A stretch of 64,000 bases of DNA from Merluccius polli. Taxonomy: Eukaryota; Chordata; Actinopteri; Gadiformes; Merlucciidae. Below the pieces are notes generated by a model. That model was not told the origin of the DNA, did not search any database, and was given only the letters and a program-made list of their open reading frames with translations. The translations under genes and the position numbers were made by a program. Below are positions 51,474 through 63,359 of the stretch, piece after piece (position 1 is the first letter of the stretch; each line of letters starts with the position of its first letter). Location: NCBI GenBank assembly GCA_030340625.1, contig JAOPHQ010004274.1:15001-79000 (forward strand), read 5' to 3'.

Positions 51474-53473
51474 GACTTCAAATGGTGGCAGCAGCACTTC
51501 CAGAGACCAATCTGTCCTCATGTCTGCTCTGGGATCGTTCACAAGGCCTCGATGTGTGCCTTCTGTAAGATTTGAGTTTGTTCCCATTGTTTGACCATGT
51601 GTTTGACTCCTTGGGCAGAAACAATACATACCGCCCGTTCCTTCCCTCCCCCGGCAAGGAGGGCCACGCCCCGTGTAATTGACTCGACAGTGAGGTGGCG
51701 TTGTGGTCGTCCTCGTACGGACCATTAGTCACCATAATGTCTAATTAACCCTGCTGAATGGCTGCCAGACATCCGCTCCTCTCCCAACTGTGGGGCCAGG
51801 GATAGGGAGAGAGGAATCATGATGACCCCCCACCCGCTCGTTTTTTTGTCAACCCATCTTTCGGGGGAAATAAATCTAATGACCATCAGTTGTTCTGATG
51901 AATAGCGATGAGTCCTCCTCCCCACTCCCACCTCTTTATTTCCCTCATCTTCTAATCGCTCCATCTTCCTCTCCTCTCCTCTGCTCTCTATCTCCCTCTT
52001 CCTCTCATCTCTCTTTTCCTCTCCTCTCGCTCGCTCTGTCCCCATCTATCAATCTTCCTCTCCTCTTTCTGCCCCTCTCCTGCTCTCTATCTTACTCCCC
52101 TCCCTCTCTCTCTCTGACTTTTAGGTGTGTGGAATGTTAATGGCTCCTTGACTTGGTCCACTGGGAGGAGAACTCACTGAATAATGCGATGAGAGGCTGC
52201 AATTGACTTTTGACCCAACAAGGGAAACGTTTGAACTGAATTACAAATTCAAAGCGTAGTATTAACAGTACATAATACAAAAATAAAAGGTTGATTCTTG
52301 TTTGTGAATGTGATATTTTTGTACAATTGAGTAGGCGGTGGTTTTATCATTCACAACATTTTGAGGTTGCTGATTTGAAAGAAATTACTTAAATCAGCAT
52401 ACAAGCAACAAACTGAACGGACTGATTTGTTCTGTCCACATTTTTCATGTCCGTTTGCGTGACTTGACTACACGCAGTTACACTGATAAAGGACAAACGA
52501 AAACCTTGCCTAACAAAGTATTTTCTTTCCCTCAATAATGAAAGGAACATTTTCAAGTCACATCGAAAGGGAGAGTTTAGTGTCTACCTCCATATGCAAA
52601 CTTAAAGCACAAATCAAACCCCGGGAGTCTGTTCACAGGTTCTCAGAACCCTAATGTCTTATATAAGGACAAGCATGGCATCATTTTATCTTTTCTTACT
52701 GCTTAGAAGCATCTGGCTAGCCAGTAGCAGCTAGGGCTTAGCTGACGTCTGCTTACCATTAGACTCCATGTTTTTCAAAAAGACAATTCAAATTAAGGCA
52801 AATATTTTATTTTTTTGCCAAAAAAGTTTTCAAATAGAGGGCTTTACATTGAGAAATACAAATAGGCCGAGGCTACAATACAACAATAAAACAGTAGTTC
52901 AATCAGTAAAGATTAGTATTGAAAATGAACCACAACATTTATTGACAACACATTTGGCGATTAGACACCATCAAATTATTATTCATGGAGACAATAGATC
53001 CCATGAAGTCTGCCGGGAGATGAATTCCCCCTGATGATGTCTAGACACTGGTGGTGACTATAGATGGACCTCGGCCCTGGAGGATGCCATCTCTTTCTCC
53101 ATAGACAGGTGAAGCCTCGCCCCGGAGGTGAAGGGGACGGAGGAGGGCTGCAACGAGTCACAATAAAAAGACAGGAATGAATGAGAGGTGTATATATATA
53201 CTGTATATACACGCTTTGCATTGGCGCGCAGTTGTACTCCTGTTAATGCATGAGGTCCTGATTGGTTGAGATGAAGCGGAGGGGCCTGCAATGACAGCGT
53301 GGGAATTAAGAACCCAGACATAGAGCAACGAGAACTAGAAGGGGAATGTCGTCGTCTCCTGATTGAATTTTTGCTTTAGCTCCATTGAGTTCAGAATAAA
53401 AATGTTTTGGTGCTTTTTAGCTCAACTATTCTTGGTGTTGGAAGACAGGGTCCAAGGTTGGGGTAACTTGCCA
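51474..53473. other. Intergenic sequence
   Basis: T/C-rich sequence (51900-52115) and AT-rich sequence were seen. No gene, RNA or clear transposon is supported. Confidence 0.6.
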
Positions 53474-53721
53474 TTAAAGGCCCCTTATTTTACCACCAGG
53501 TGTTTGTGTGATTCGTCATTACAAAATTCCCACAAGTGGGAATGTCCACCCAGATGTATGATGACTAGACCATCTACCAGCAGACTGTACCAACTGGTAG
53601 GCTTATCTAGCCATCACACATCTGGGTGGACACTCCTACTTGTGATATCACTAGAGGGTAGTCACATGAGTTATGAAATGGCTTATCACACTCACATGGT
53701 GATCAAATAGGGGCCCTTTAA
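53474..53721. mobile_element. MITE with TTAA target site
   Basis: TTAAAGGCCCC at the left and GGGGCCCTTTAA at the right are near-perfect inverted ends. TTAA at 53474-53477 and 53718-53721 fits a TTAA-targeting element. Internal halves also pair (ACCCAGATG... with CATCTGGGTGGAC), so the whole unit is a long foldback. Confidence 0.85.
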
Positions 53722-55485
53722 GCTGTCACGCTGTATCCCAGCAGCAACACAACCAAAAAAATGGACACCTTGCTCATGCTCCTTTGACTACCTCTACATA
53801 GGACACATTGTGAACTTCATATAACACAATGACTTCAGCCTAATTACCATTCATTTCAGCACAAGTCCAAGTCAAGATTCAAGAGTCATTTAGCAAACGC
53901 ACAGTAAAACAGGGAAGTTGAGCACAGTTATGTCAACCTCCACATCTTGCATCTCACAACATTCTGCCACGCTCATCATTTTGTACTGCCAATCAAGTAA
54001 TGTTGATACAAACATATGCAAAGAGAACAGTCCTTTAAGACCAACTGTGATAGAGAGCTCAATATTGAATTATGTCTGTAACACCGTTATGGGCTCAGTA
54101 CACCATCCCTCCAACTTTGAATGTTTAAATAGGGTACCACACATTCATAGACCAGACAGATGTTTCATATAAAGAAACAGTTTATTGAATAATGCACAGC
54201 AGAAACACATAATATAGCCTACTATGCCCACCTTGTTGAACTTGTGTTTTAACATAGAAACAGCTAAAGTCATTTACCAATGAGCCAGGAAGATGAATGC
54301 TTGCTCCTTTATTCCAAGACCTGCATGAAAACATACATAACATTTCAATGAAATACAAATACAAATACACAACACACTTAATACAAACCAATATGAAAAC
54401 TTAACAAATTGAACTTGCTAAATAGAAAACAACCAAAGACAGTTTCTTAAATTTCCAAGAATGAGGCTGAGATTAGGTAACTCCATTTTGTATTTTAATT
54501 TAAAATATCTGAAATTAAACCTTTACCTTATTCTTCAACTGCTCCTAGAAGTTCCTGCAACATGTGCTTGTTGCGTCTGAGGGTTTGGTGTTGGGAAACA
54601 TTGCAGGTGTATGTCATCAGCTAAAATGACAATTGGAGGGTGTGGCTATAACTGAACAAGTTTGTGATTGGTTAATGTTAGGCTACGTACAAGTACAAGA
54701 AGTTAGGTAAGTCCATTTTGGTCCTGGTAACTGTTTTCAACAGGGTGGACTTTTGTGAATTAGGGTGGGCCACTATTTTTTTAAATTTTGTTTTTAATTA
54801 TTCCTATATAGGCAGTACCGCAATTGTCCCAAAATTAAACAGCACGTGATTTCATCACAGATCAGACAATACATGGCAAACAATAATAGGCAACATTGAT
54901 ATTTAGTTTATAGCCTACTTTATTCATCCCCGGGGGATTTAAGGCACAACATGCATGCATGCATGTGATTTTAACATCAAACATAAATACTTGAGAACCA
55001 TATAAAGTAGCCTGGGCTAAATATGAACAAAAACACGTACCCCAGGCACTAGCGCGGGAAGGGGGGGGGCTGCGGGGGCGTAAATCGCGCACCCAACCCT
55101 CCCCCCCGTCGACGATCGCACACCTCTCCCCCCCCCCCCCATCGACAATTGCGCATTCCCCCCCCCGTCGACAATCGCGCCCCCCTCGCATGAAACGGGT
55201 TCCAGCGCGCCTGACCCCAGGCTAAGGTTGTAGGCGATTGTGAGTGCTTTGTAAACATGTTAAAAAAAATGTTTTTAAAAACGGTCAGACAGCCTGAACC
55301 CAATACATTGATCGAATTGGTAGGAAGAGCGGGGAGAGAGAGAGAGAGAGAGAGAGATGCCCATCACCAGCCTGAATCAGCATCAATCAATACATATTTT
55401 TCTCGGCATTAATTGGCTAATTGTGGTTGGAAATTAATCTCTCCTACCTGTCGTAGTCCAATGTGCTCTTGTCCCACACGTTGGC
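53722..55485. other. Intergenic sequence with poly-C cluster
   Basis: It is mostly AT-rich. ATTAGGTAACTCCATTTTG (about 54473) recurs in similar form at about 54702. At 55060-55200 several C-runs alternate with GTCGACAATCGCG-like motifs. No gene is supported. Confidence 0.6.
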
Positions 55486-56913
55486 CTACACAAGGCGTAG
55501 ACATCTAGGCTTGGCACTGTATATTCTTAGTATTTCCTCGGGGTCAAGTCCCTCCGTTAATTCTCGCTTGTGACAAAGAAGTGTCAAATAGCAAAGACGA
55601 GAAGACCCCATGGAGGATCGCAGGTTCGTGTGAATTCTCACCGTGGTGGAAAAGATGCGCTCTGCTGTGCATGAGGTTGTGGCGAGCGTTATCATGACTC
55701 TCAACAGCTTGTTGACACCTGGGAAAATGTCCAGCGGACAGCTGTCCATCACCTCTATCAGGGACGCAAACTCATTCCCTGACGCAACCTTCCTCTGTAT
55801 CTGTTGGGTGAACACCGCAAGTTCAGCATCCCCTATTTTGAATCCATAATGCTGGCAAGGTGGCTGGAGCAAGGACATTTCAAACGTCCCTGAAGGTGGA
55901 CGACAGGCTGCTCGACTGGCCAGTTCGGCCAGTTGTCGGTCCAGGATCTCATGCCAGAGGTGTCTTAGATCATCATCATTTCGCATATTCTGTCTCTTCC
56001 CCATAGTGGACAGCACCACTGACTCGCTGACCCTAGCAGATGAGATCATCAGTGAGCCTTAACACTTTACTGAAGTCATTCTGAGTGGTCTCAAAGTACA
56101 GCAAATGTCTCTTTGACAGACTCAATAAGGTCAATACACTCCAAAATGCTCAATGCCCGGCTCTGCAATCCTTTGGTGGCAAAGTCACTAATCTCAAACA
56201 GCTTTCCAAAAGTGACCAGGAGAAATATGAACTTCTTAGTTTCTATCTGCTGAGCAAGAGACGGTGCCTTAACTCTCGTCTGACTATTAGCACTACCACT
56301 ATATTCTGCTAGGACTTCCAAAACAGCATCAAGTAAAGTGAGCACTTTTTTGACGGACCCAGACTTTGAACTCCAGCGCATGTCAGTGGATCGCTCCAGC
56401 TCAAGAGATTGACGAGTGGGGTTCAGTTATTTTTGAATTTCTAGAAATCTGGCGTGCCTGTTACTGCCGGTCATAAAGTTGTGTAGATAATTCAGAAAGT
56501 CGTGACATGCACCGATGACATTGAGACTGCTGCTAGGACAAGGTTGAGACGGTGTGAGCTGCAGTGGACGTAAATTGCGTGAGGGAAGGTCTCCCTTAAA
56601 ATTACCTGCACCCCCCCCCCCCCCCCCCCCCCCCCCTTGTTTCCAGACATGACGGCAGCGCCATCAAAATAAAGCCCACACAGAGTGATGGGTCGATCAC
56701 TTCCAGGATTTTCCGAGATATGCCAGCTGCACTCATGTCTTTAGTCGCAACAAAACCCACTGCCCGCTCTTGACAAGAACTGGAGATGGTTGTGGAGGAC
56801 GAGGTTGAAGGCAACGAGACCGAGTCATCATTGTCGGCATTGGTCCTTTCTGTAGTGGTAACATCTAATCGTGGTTTCTTAAAAAATGACGCCAATGACG
56901 TTTGTTTTGACAT
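55486..56913 (-). pseudogene. ZMYM1-like hAT transposase, broken
   Basis: Read on the minus strand, the segment starts MSKQTSLASFFKKPRL at 56913. It proceeds through a DGAA-type catalytic region near 56655 (now out of frame) and through VHCSSHRLNLVLA (about 56510-56560), a hallmark of this family. It ends in the hAT dimerisation domain (LLRVMITLATTSCTAERIF, within 55486-56049). Defects: a frameshift near 56660, a 26-nt C-run (56611-56636), another frameshift near 56505, a stop near 56430 and a break between 56091 and 56049. The protein is much shorter than intact relatives and cannot be functional. The element's outer ends are uncertain. GTGGCTACGCGCCTG at about 63470-63484 could be its right end, displaced by later insertions. 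Confidence 0.88.
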
Positions 56914-57372
56914 ATTTGTAGCCTAACACAACAGTTAATAACAGCTAGCATTCATTGCGAGCTTCCAGCGATTGTTGACACCTAACAGCTGCAGCCGCCT
57001 ACATAGCTTTACCCAATCAAAATGAAGCGCAGAATATTAAAAATGAACAAAAAGAGCATTTCTTTAAATATTTGTAACATAATGATACTTTATTGAAACA
57101 AAATTGATCTCACACAATTGTGTATTGTCACACCGGTATTGTCAAGTTGGGTTTTTTGTCCTGTCTCCATGTCTTGTCTTGTCATTTCCTGTTTTATTTT
57201 TGAAAAGTAACTCTCCTCTCGTTTCAGGTCCCCGCCCTTCCTCATGTGTCACCAGTCTGATTGTCTTCCCTGATTCCTGATTGTGTCCACCTGTTTTCCC
57301 ATTACCCTCCATGTGTACTTATAGTCTGCGTCTCCCTTTGTCCTGTGCCAGTGTGTCTTGTATGTCGTCCAG

Positions 57373-58265
57373 GGCCCAGTTTTCCTGAAAGCATCGTTAG
57401 CCTAAGGTTCGTTAAGGTCGTCGTACGACCATCAGACAGTTTTCACACCGTTTCCCGAAAGCATCGTTGCGTAACGACCTTCGTTAAGACGCTCGTAGCT
57501 AACGAGAGCTCCAGGGGTACTCGTAGCGCACTACGAGCGTCGTTAACACATCCAATACCACTGAATGTCCAGCTGGTGACGCTAAAGTTACGATAGGCTA
57601 TATAGTTAATTCTATGTTATACCATGGTCTGGGTGAATACTCGATTCTGATTGGTTGAAGATAATCTTATCTTTGATGTACATCTAGGAAAGACGTTGAC
57701 TATGGCTATGAAGATATAAAGTATTATTAATTGATTAAATATTAACAGAAATGAATAGACGACGCGGAGGCGTGAACCGCGGAGGACGGTTCTGTTAATG
57801 GACACCTCGAAGGGCATTATCCCGTTTATACAATGGTCACTTACGAAAGAAAGACATATTTAATCAATTAATAATACTTGAATGTGTTTTAGAGTTAAAA
57901 TCGTGAGGTGTTTTTTTTTTTTTTACAAGTCGAGCGGACTATTTAATATCTTCCGTATGCAGGCGTTGCCAAGCAACGTGGCCATAGCGTCTTCATAGCG
58001 TCAACGTCTTTCGTAGGTGTACTTTTCAACCTACACCCTCCAGCCAATCGGAATCGAGTATTCACCCAGACCATGGTATAATATGTATTTCAGCACCGTG
58101 TCAGTGGACAGGTACAAGGCTACGATCGATCGTTAGATCTGTGCACGCGCGTTCATGTTAAGAGGAGTTTCGGGAAACGCACGGAAAAAAATAACGATCG
58201 TTCGAAAGATGATTCGTAAGATGGCTCGTAAGATGGATCGTACATCGTTATCGGGAAACTGGGCC
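57373..58265. mobile_element. MITE with CAG target duplication
   Basis: The ends GGCCCAGT and ACTGGGCC are inverted repeats, and weaker similarity continues (TTTCC...GAAAGCATCGTT against AACGATCGTTCGAAAG). CAG lies on both sides (57370-57372 and 58266-58268). A 3-bp CWG target site is known for PIF/Harbinger elements, so that superfamily is likely but not proven. Confidence 0.75.
57622..58076. mobile_element. Inner MITE, CCATGGTCTGGGTGAA termini
   Basis: The inverted ends match perfectly for about 26 nt (CCATGGTCTGGGTGAATACT at the left) and then at all but one of several more positions. TATA flanks both sides (57618-57621 and 58077-58080). It is inserted in the MITE at 57373-58265. There is no coding capacity. 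Confidence 0.88.
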
Positions 58266-58515
58266 CAGAGCACCAGCAACCTCGTCCTAGTCATAGTCAA
58301 GTCATTTTGTTGTTATTCCTATTTCCTCGCAAGAGTGATTTTTTGTTGGCCTTATGCCTGTTGTATTTATTAGCTCCCTAGTTTAGTTAGTGCTTTTTTT
58401 CTGACCATCCCTCGTTGAGGCGCTTTTTGTTTCATCCCGCGCTGAGGCGCTTTTTGTTCCTTGTTTATCTTTGAAAGAATAAATCCTTTGTCAGCTCCCT
58501 CCTAACTCTGCATCC

Positions 58516-58652
58516 TGTTGTGGTTGATTCATGTTTGCACACGGGGAGTTTGTGTTTTTGTTTTCCCCGTGCTTTGTGTTGCACTTGATCTGCTCTATCT
58601 TCCTCCGCAGGCATTGGTTGTGGGCAGGTGCGGGGCGTGGCTGGTGGAGCTG
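58516..58652 (+). repeat. Truncated 5' LTR of the gypsy element
   Basis: These 137 nt equal the first 137 nt of the 3' LTR (62773-62909) except for two bases by hand comparison. After GGTGGAGCTG the sequence passes directly into gag, so about 404 nt of LTR, the primer-binding site and the start of gag are gone. Confidence 0.93.
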
Positions 58653-59297
58653 TTTTGCCTCTTTACCAGCCTCGTGAACCGTTCATCCCAACTCCGCTCA
58701 GGTATTCCGGGGAGTTAGGCAGGTGTCGGCAGTTCCTACACCAATGCTCCCTTGTGTTCGAACAACAACCCCTGACGTACGCTGGCGATAGAACGAAGAC
58801 GGCGTACGTAATGAGTTTGTTGTCCGGCCAAGCCTCCGACTGGGCTGTAGCCATCTCCTTTAACCGCCCTACTCTCGCCAGCTCTTACTCCGAGTTTATT
58901 GATAACATGCGGGGGGTTTTTGACCAGGCCAGCAGTCGACTACTCTCTCTTCGACAGGGTGCGGACTCGGTCTCCCAGTTCGCTCTCAATTTCCGCATTC
59001 TCGCTGTGGAGAGCGGCTGGGACGACACAGCCTTACAGAGCGTGTTTTTAAGAGGTCTTTCTGACCGGTTAAGAGACGAGTTAGCAGTGAGACGAGACGT
59101 TGTCGCTAGAGGACCTTATCGCCCTAGCTATTCGTCTGGACAATAGGCTCAGGGAGAGGCGCAGGGAGAGGCACGACCGCGCTTTGGGGCTATCTGAGGC
59201 CTCCGCATGGCCCACGGCCCGGACTAATTCTTCTCTCCGCCTGGCTCCTCTCGATACCTCCTCCGGTCCCGACCCGGGGGTAGAATTAATGCACTAG
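58653..59297 (+). pseudogene. gypsy gag, 5'-truncated and frameshifted
   Basis: The first frame (to 59146) has the Ty3/gypsy capsid pattern, including YSGELGRCRQFLHQC, SGQASDWA and FLRGLSDRLRDEL. It shifts near 59100 into a frame with IALAIRLDNRLRERRRER, which continues the gag protein to 59297. Both frames have stops, and the N-terminus was removed by the LTR deletion. Gag would form the virus-like particle in which reverse transcription takes place. Confidence 0.88.
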
Positions 59298-59308
59298 GTA
59301 GAACGCGT

Positions 59309-60341
59309 TTGTCCGCGGCAGAACGCTGTTGTCGTACGGTGAACAGACTTTGTTTGTACTGTGGGGAGGGTGGACATTTTGTGGATTCCTGCCCTCTTAC
59401 GGGAAAAGGGGGGGGGTTCACCAACATCCAGGGGCGCGTTGGTGAGCCAAACCGTTTGCCGAGCCACCTCCCTGTCACGGATCCTTGTCCAGGGTCACAT
59501 GTTTGGTCCCTTGTCACCTATTCCACTGTCTGTATTTATTGATTCGGGGGCGGACGAGAACCTTATTGACACTGTCTTTTGTACCAAGGCTCAGTTACCT
59601 CTGGAGCAACTCCCCGAGCCAAGAGAGGTGCTCGCGTTAGATGGCCGGCTTCTGGCTTGGGTAACTCACCGCACCATTCCCGTACACCTTCAACTCTCCG
59701 GTAATCATCACAAGTTAATTTCTCTATACGTCATACCATCTCCTACGTCCCCCATTGTACTCGGTCTTCCGTGGCTTAGACTACACAACCCGCACATAGA
59801 TTGGTCTACTTCCTCCATTACGAGCTGGAGTATTTTCTGTCACTCCAATTGTCTTCGTTCTGCTATGCCTCCTGGCGAGATCCCTTCTGCAACGCTATTG
59901 TCCAGTCCCATAGACCTCGCTAATGTTCCTACCGTGTATCACGATCTCCAGGAGGTCTTTAGTAGGGATAGGGCCCTATCCTTACCTCCTCACCACCCGT
60001 ACGACTGCGCGATTAACCTTCTGTCCGGTGCTACTCTGCCTTCCAGTAGACTCTACAACTGATCACGACCGGAGAGGGAAGCCATGGAGGCTTACATCTC
60101 CGAGTCTTTGGCCAACGGACTTATTCGTCCCTCTTCTTCCCCGGTGGGTTCGGGGTTTTTCTTTGTTGAAAAGAAGGATAAGTCCCTGCGTCCCTGTGTG
60201 GATTATAGAGGCATAAATGACATTACGGTGAAGAATAAGTATCCTCTGCCTCTTTTAGTCTCCGCGTTTACACCTCTTCACCAGGCCACGCTGTTCTCCA
60301 AACTGGACCTCCGTAACGCTTATCTAGTTCGTATTCGGTAG
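59309..60341 (+). pseudogene. gypsy nucleocapsid knuckle, protease and start of RT
   Basis: A CCHC zinc knuckle (CLYCGEGGHFVDSC, about 59353-59394) is read in one frame. The following frame (59361-60062) has the aspartic protease active site as FIDSGAD and the second motif VLGLPWL. It ends at TGA 60060-60062. The same frame resumes as the N-terminal reverse transcriptase (LANGLIRPSSSPVGSGFFFV, then CVDYRGIND) and stops at TAG 60339-60341. Overlapping frames and stops show that the polyprotein is interrupted. Confidence 0.88.
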
Positions 60342-61320
60342 GGGGACGAGTGGAAAACCGCATTCAACACTCCTCTCGGGCACTTCGAGTATCTGATTAT
60401 GCCTTTTGGGCTCACTAACGTGCCGGCTGTGTTTCAAGCTCTCATAAATGACGTTCTCCGGGACTTGTTGCATCGCTTTGTTTTCGTATACCTGGACGAT
60501 ATTCTTATTTTCTCAAGGAAGCGAGCTGAACACAAGCAGCACGTAAGGTTGGTTCTCCAATGCCTTCTGGAGAATAGGCTATTTGTTAAGGCTGAGAAGT
60601 GCGCCTTTCACACAAAGTCGGTCAGTTTTCTTGGGTTCATTGTTAAGGAGGGAAAACTGCAAGCGGATCCAGGAAAGGTGCGTGCGGTCTCCGAATGGCC
60701 TGTCCCGTCCTCTCGGAAACAGCTCCAACGTTTCTTGGGGTTCGCTAATTTTTATAGACGGTTCATTAGGAACTATAGTCGAGATGCGGCCCCCTTGTCT
60801 CAATTAACCTCGACCAAGGTTGGTTTTAGTTGGTCGCAGGCAGCAGACTCCGCGTTCTTACGACTAAAGACACTGTTTTCTTCCGCTCCGGTCCTCAACC
60901 ATCCGGATTCTTCGGTCCAGTTTGTTGTGGAGGTGGACGCGTCTAACACTGGGGTGGGAGCCGTACTCTCTCAACGCTCTGCACAAGACAATAAACTTCA
61001 CCCATGCTCGTTTTTCTCTCGCCGTCTTAGTCCTGCCGAGGAGAACTACGACGTGGGCAACCTGGAGTTGTTAGCGGTGGTTTTGGCTCTCCAGGAATGG
61101 AGACATTGGTTGGAGGGGGCCGATCATCCGTTTTTAGTTTAGACTGACCATCGGAACCTGGCTTACCTCCAGACCGCGCGCCGTCTGAACTCCCGTCAAG
61201 CACGTTGGTCCCTCTTTCTGGGGAGATTTCGCTTCACCCTCACCTACCGTCCGGGTTCCAAGAATGGAAAGGCTGACGCCCTCTCCCGTCAGTTTGACTC
61301 CCTTGGTGCAGTCGGTGGAG
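60342..61320 (+). pseudogene. gypsy reverse transcriptase and RNase H
   Basis: The frame at 60399-61142 carries the RT palm with YLDDILIF (the YxDD catalytic motif), then the connection region and RNase H with the first acidic residue in VVEVDASNTGVGA. TAG at 61140-61142 interrupts it. The same frame continues as TDHRNLAYLQ and ADALSRQFD, followed by a frameshift near 61275-61300. The domains are in the usual Ty3/gypsy order (RT before RNase H before integrase). Confidence 0.93.
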
Positions 61321-62700
61321 GAGAACATTCTCTCCCCCGCCTGTGTCATTGGGGCCGCCAGGTGGGAGATTGAGCAGGAGGTCCAAGATGCCCAGCAGGA
61401 CCAACCCATCCACGAGGGCTGTCCTCCTGGTCGGCTGTTCGTCCCTCCCGCAACCCGCACGGCAGTTCTTCAGTGGGGGCACGAGTCCAAAGTCGCATGC
61501 CATCGGGGTTCTCACCGCACTCAATCTCTTCTACGCCAACGGTTCTGGTGGCCCTCCATGACCGCAGACGTGAAGGAGTTCATGGCGGCCTGCTCCGTCT
61601 GTGCTCGCGGCAAGTCTTCCCATCACGCCCCAGCGGGTCTCCTGCGTCCCCTGCCGGTTCCTCACTGACCCTGGTCTCATATCGCTGTGGACTTTGTCAT
61701 GGGGCTTCCACCCTCTGAGGGCAATACAGTCATCCTCACTATTGTCGATCGTTTTTCTAAGACTGTACATTTTGTTCCGTTAACTAAGTTGCCTTCTGCC
61801 CTAGAGACTGCAAACCTGCTGGTTCAGCATGTTTTTCGAATCCACGGCATCCCCCAGGACATCGTCTCCGACCGAGGACCGCAGTTCTCATCCCGCGTTT
61901 GGAAGGCGTTTTGTCTGGCGTTGGGGCTATCGGCCAGTCTCTCATCCGGCTACCACCCTCAAACTAATGGCCAGACCGAACGCGCCAACCAGGACCTTGG
62001 ATCAGCGCTACGGTGCGTCGCTGCCGAGCATCCCGTCTCCTGGGCCACCCACCTTCCTTGGGTGGAGTACGCCAGGAACTCATCGGTCTGCTCGTCCACC
62101 AGTATGTCTCCCTTCTCTGTTTCCATGGGCTTTCAGCCCCCACTATTTCCTATACAGGAGGCGGAGGTGGCGGTTCCCTCTGTCCAGGAACATCTCCGGC
62201 GCATCCGCCGGGTCTGGCTGGACACTAGGGAGGCGCTCGGGCGTACGGCGGTTCGGAACCAGTAGGTAGCGGATCGCCACCGTACCCCAGCCCCCGACTA
62301 CCAGGTGGGACAGAGCGTTTGGTTGTCATCCCGCGACCTGCCTCTCCGGACCGAGAGCAATAAACTCACCCCTAAGTACATCGGTCCGTACGTCATTGCG
62401 GGTATTATTAACCCGTGTGCCATCAAACTGAAGTTGCCTCCTGCTCTCAATATACACCCGGTGTTTCATGTTTCTCTGTTAAAACCTGTAGCAGTCAGTG
62501 CTCTTAACCCTCCGGCCGAGCCCCCACCCCCCCCCCCCTGCTCGACCAGGACCACCCGGCCAACTCTGTCCGGGAGCTGTTGGACGTACGGAGATGGGGT
62601 AGGGGGTTCCAGTACCTCGTCGATTGGGAGGGGTACGGGCCGGATCTTGGGTCTCCCGGTCCATGATTTTGGACCCTACGCTGATCCGGGACTTTCATAG
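61321..62700 (+). pseudogene. gypsy integrase with chromodomain-like end
   Basis: The zinc-binding HHCC region is present (CHRGSHRTQ, then CSVCARGK). TGA lies at 61666-61668. The catalytic core continues at 61687-62265 with VDRFSKTVHFVPL, SDRGPQF and GYHPQTNGQTERANQDL, which contain the second Asp and the Glu of the DDE triad. TAG at 62263-62265 follows. The C-terminal part (62305 on) has the YIGPYVIAGIINP and NIHPVFHVSLLKP pattern. After a frameshift near the C-run at 62530, chromodomain-like YLVDWEGYG is read in another frame. Enzyme function is not expected. Confidence 0.92.
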
Positions 62701-62746
62701 ACATTATCCGGACAAGCCGGGTTGGCCGCCAGGAGGCGTCCATTGA

Positions 62747-62769
62747 GGGGGGGGGGGGGGGGGGGGGGG
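62747..62769. repeat. 23-nt G-run next to the 3' LTR
   Basis: The G-run lies just before TAC and the LTR start, where the polypurine primer of a retroelement belongs. Its length suggests expansion after insertion or a sequencing-sensitive tract. Confidence 0.8.
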
Positions 62770-62772
62770 TAC

Positions 62773-63313
62773 TGTTGTGGTTGATTCATGTTTGCACACA
62801 GGGAGTTTGTGTTTTTGTTTTCCCCGTGCTTTGTGTTGCACTTGGTCTGCTCTATCTTCCTCCGCAGGCATTGGTTGTGGGCAGGTGCGGGGCGTGGCTG
62901 GTGGAGCTGGGCACTCACGAGACACACCTGGTTCTCATCATCGTTTGGACTCCTTTATTAGGCTGGCTCTAACTTCGCTTCAGCACCAGAATATTCTGTC
63001 ACACACGGTACCAGTGGCTCACAGTTTGCTCAACTAGTATCTATTCCGTCCAGTGAGTTCGTTTTTTGTGTTTTTTAGTTCGTTGGATTCTTACCTTTGT
63101 TATCCCCTTCCTCAGACCTCGACCTCTTACCTGTGGATGGTCCTCGTTGTTCCGGTGTCGCCAGTGCTCAGACTACCTCGCCTACCCGCTCCTGCCTCGA
63201 CCCACATTGTCTTTATTTTTGTTTCGGGAATTAGAATAAAACTTTGTTCTTCCTACCCGGCCTCCGTCTTCCACTTTTGGGATCCGAGAAACTTTACTAG
63301 CTAAACCGTAACA
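62773..63313 (+). repeat. 3' LTR of the gypsy element, 541 bp
   Basis: It begins TGTTGTGGTTGATTC and ends ACCGTAACA. AATAAA at about 63235 could be the poly(A) signal. It is complete, in contrast to the 5' LTR. Confidence 0.93.
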
Positions 63314-63359
63314 CATCCGAGTCCTCTTCCTGAGTTTACCCCTTGTGTCATGTATGACA

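Larger units (their letters stand above)
58516..63313 (+). mobile_element. Ty3/gypsy LTR retrotransposon, defective
   Basis: The element is bounded by TGTTGTGG and GTAACA and flanked by perfect 5-bp CATCC (58511-58515 and 63314-63318). Order from left to right: LTR remnant, gag, zinc knuckle, protease, reverse transcriptase, RNase H, integrase, chromodomain-like end, G-run, 3' LTR. It inserted into the older solo LTR. It lacks a primer-binding site and carries several stops. Confidence 0.95.
57126..63350 (+). mobile_element. Solo LTR (about 0.5 kb) split by later insertions
   Basis: It begins TGTCACACC and ends CCTTGTGTCA. TGTAT flanks it at 57121-57125 and 63351-63355. Without the insertions at 57373-58265 and 58516-63313 it is about 0.5 kb. 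AATAAA lies near its 3' end (58480-58485). It therefore predates both insertions. Confidence 0.8.

Noticed and set aside
55040..55215. A MITE bounded by CAGGCACTAGCGCG and CAGCGCGCCTG
   Set aside because: The ends resemble each other, but no 8-bp duplication fits, so only the poly-C cluster is described.
59361..60062. Host aspartic protease gene
   Set aside because: The DSG protease is continuous with gypsy gag and RT between LTRs and target duplications.
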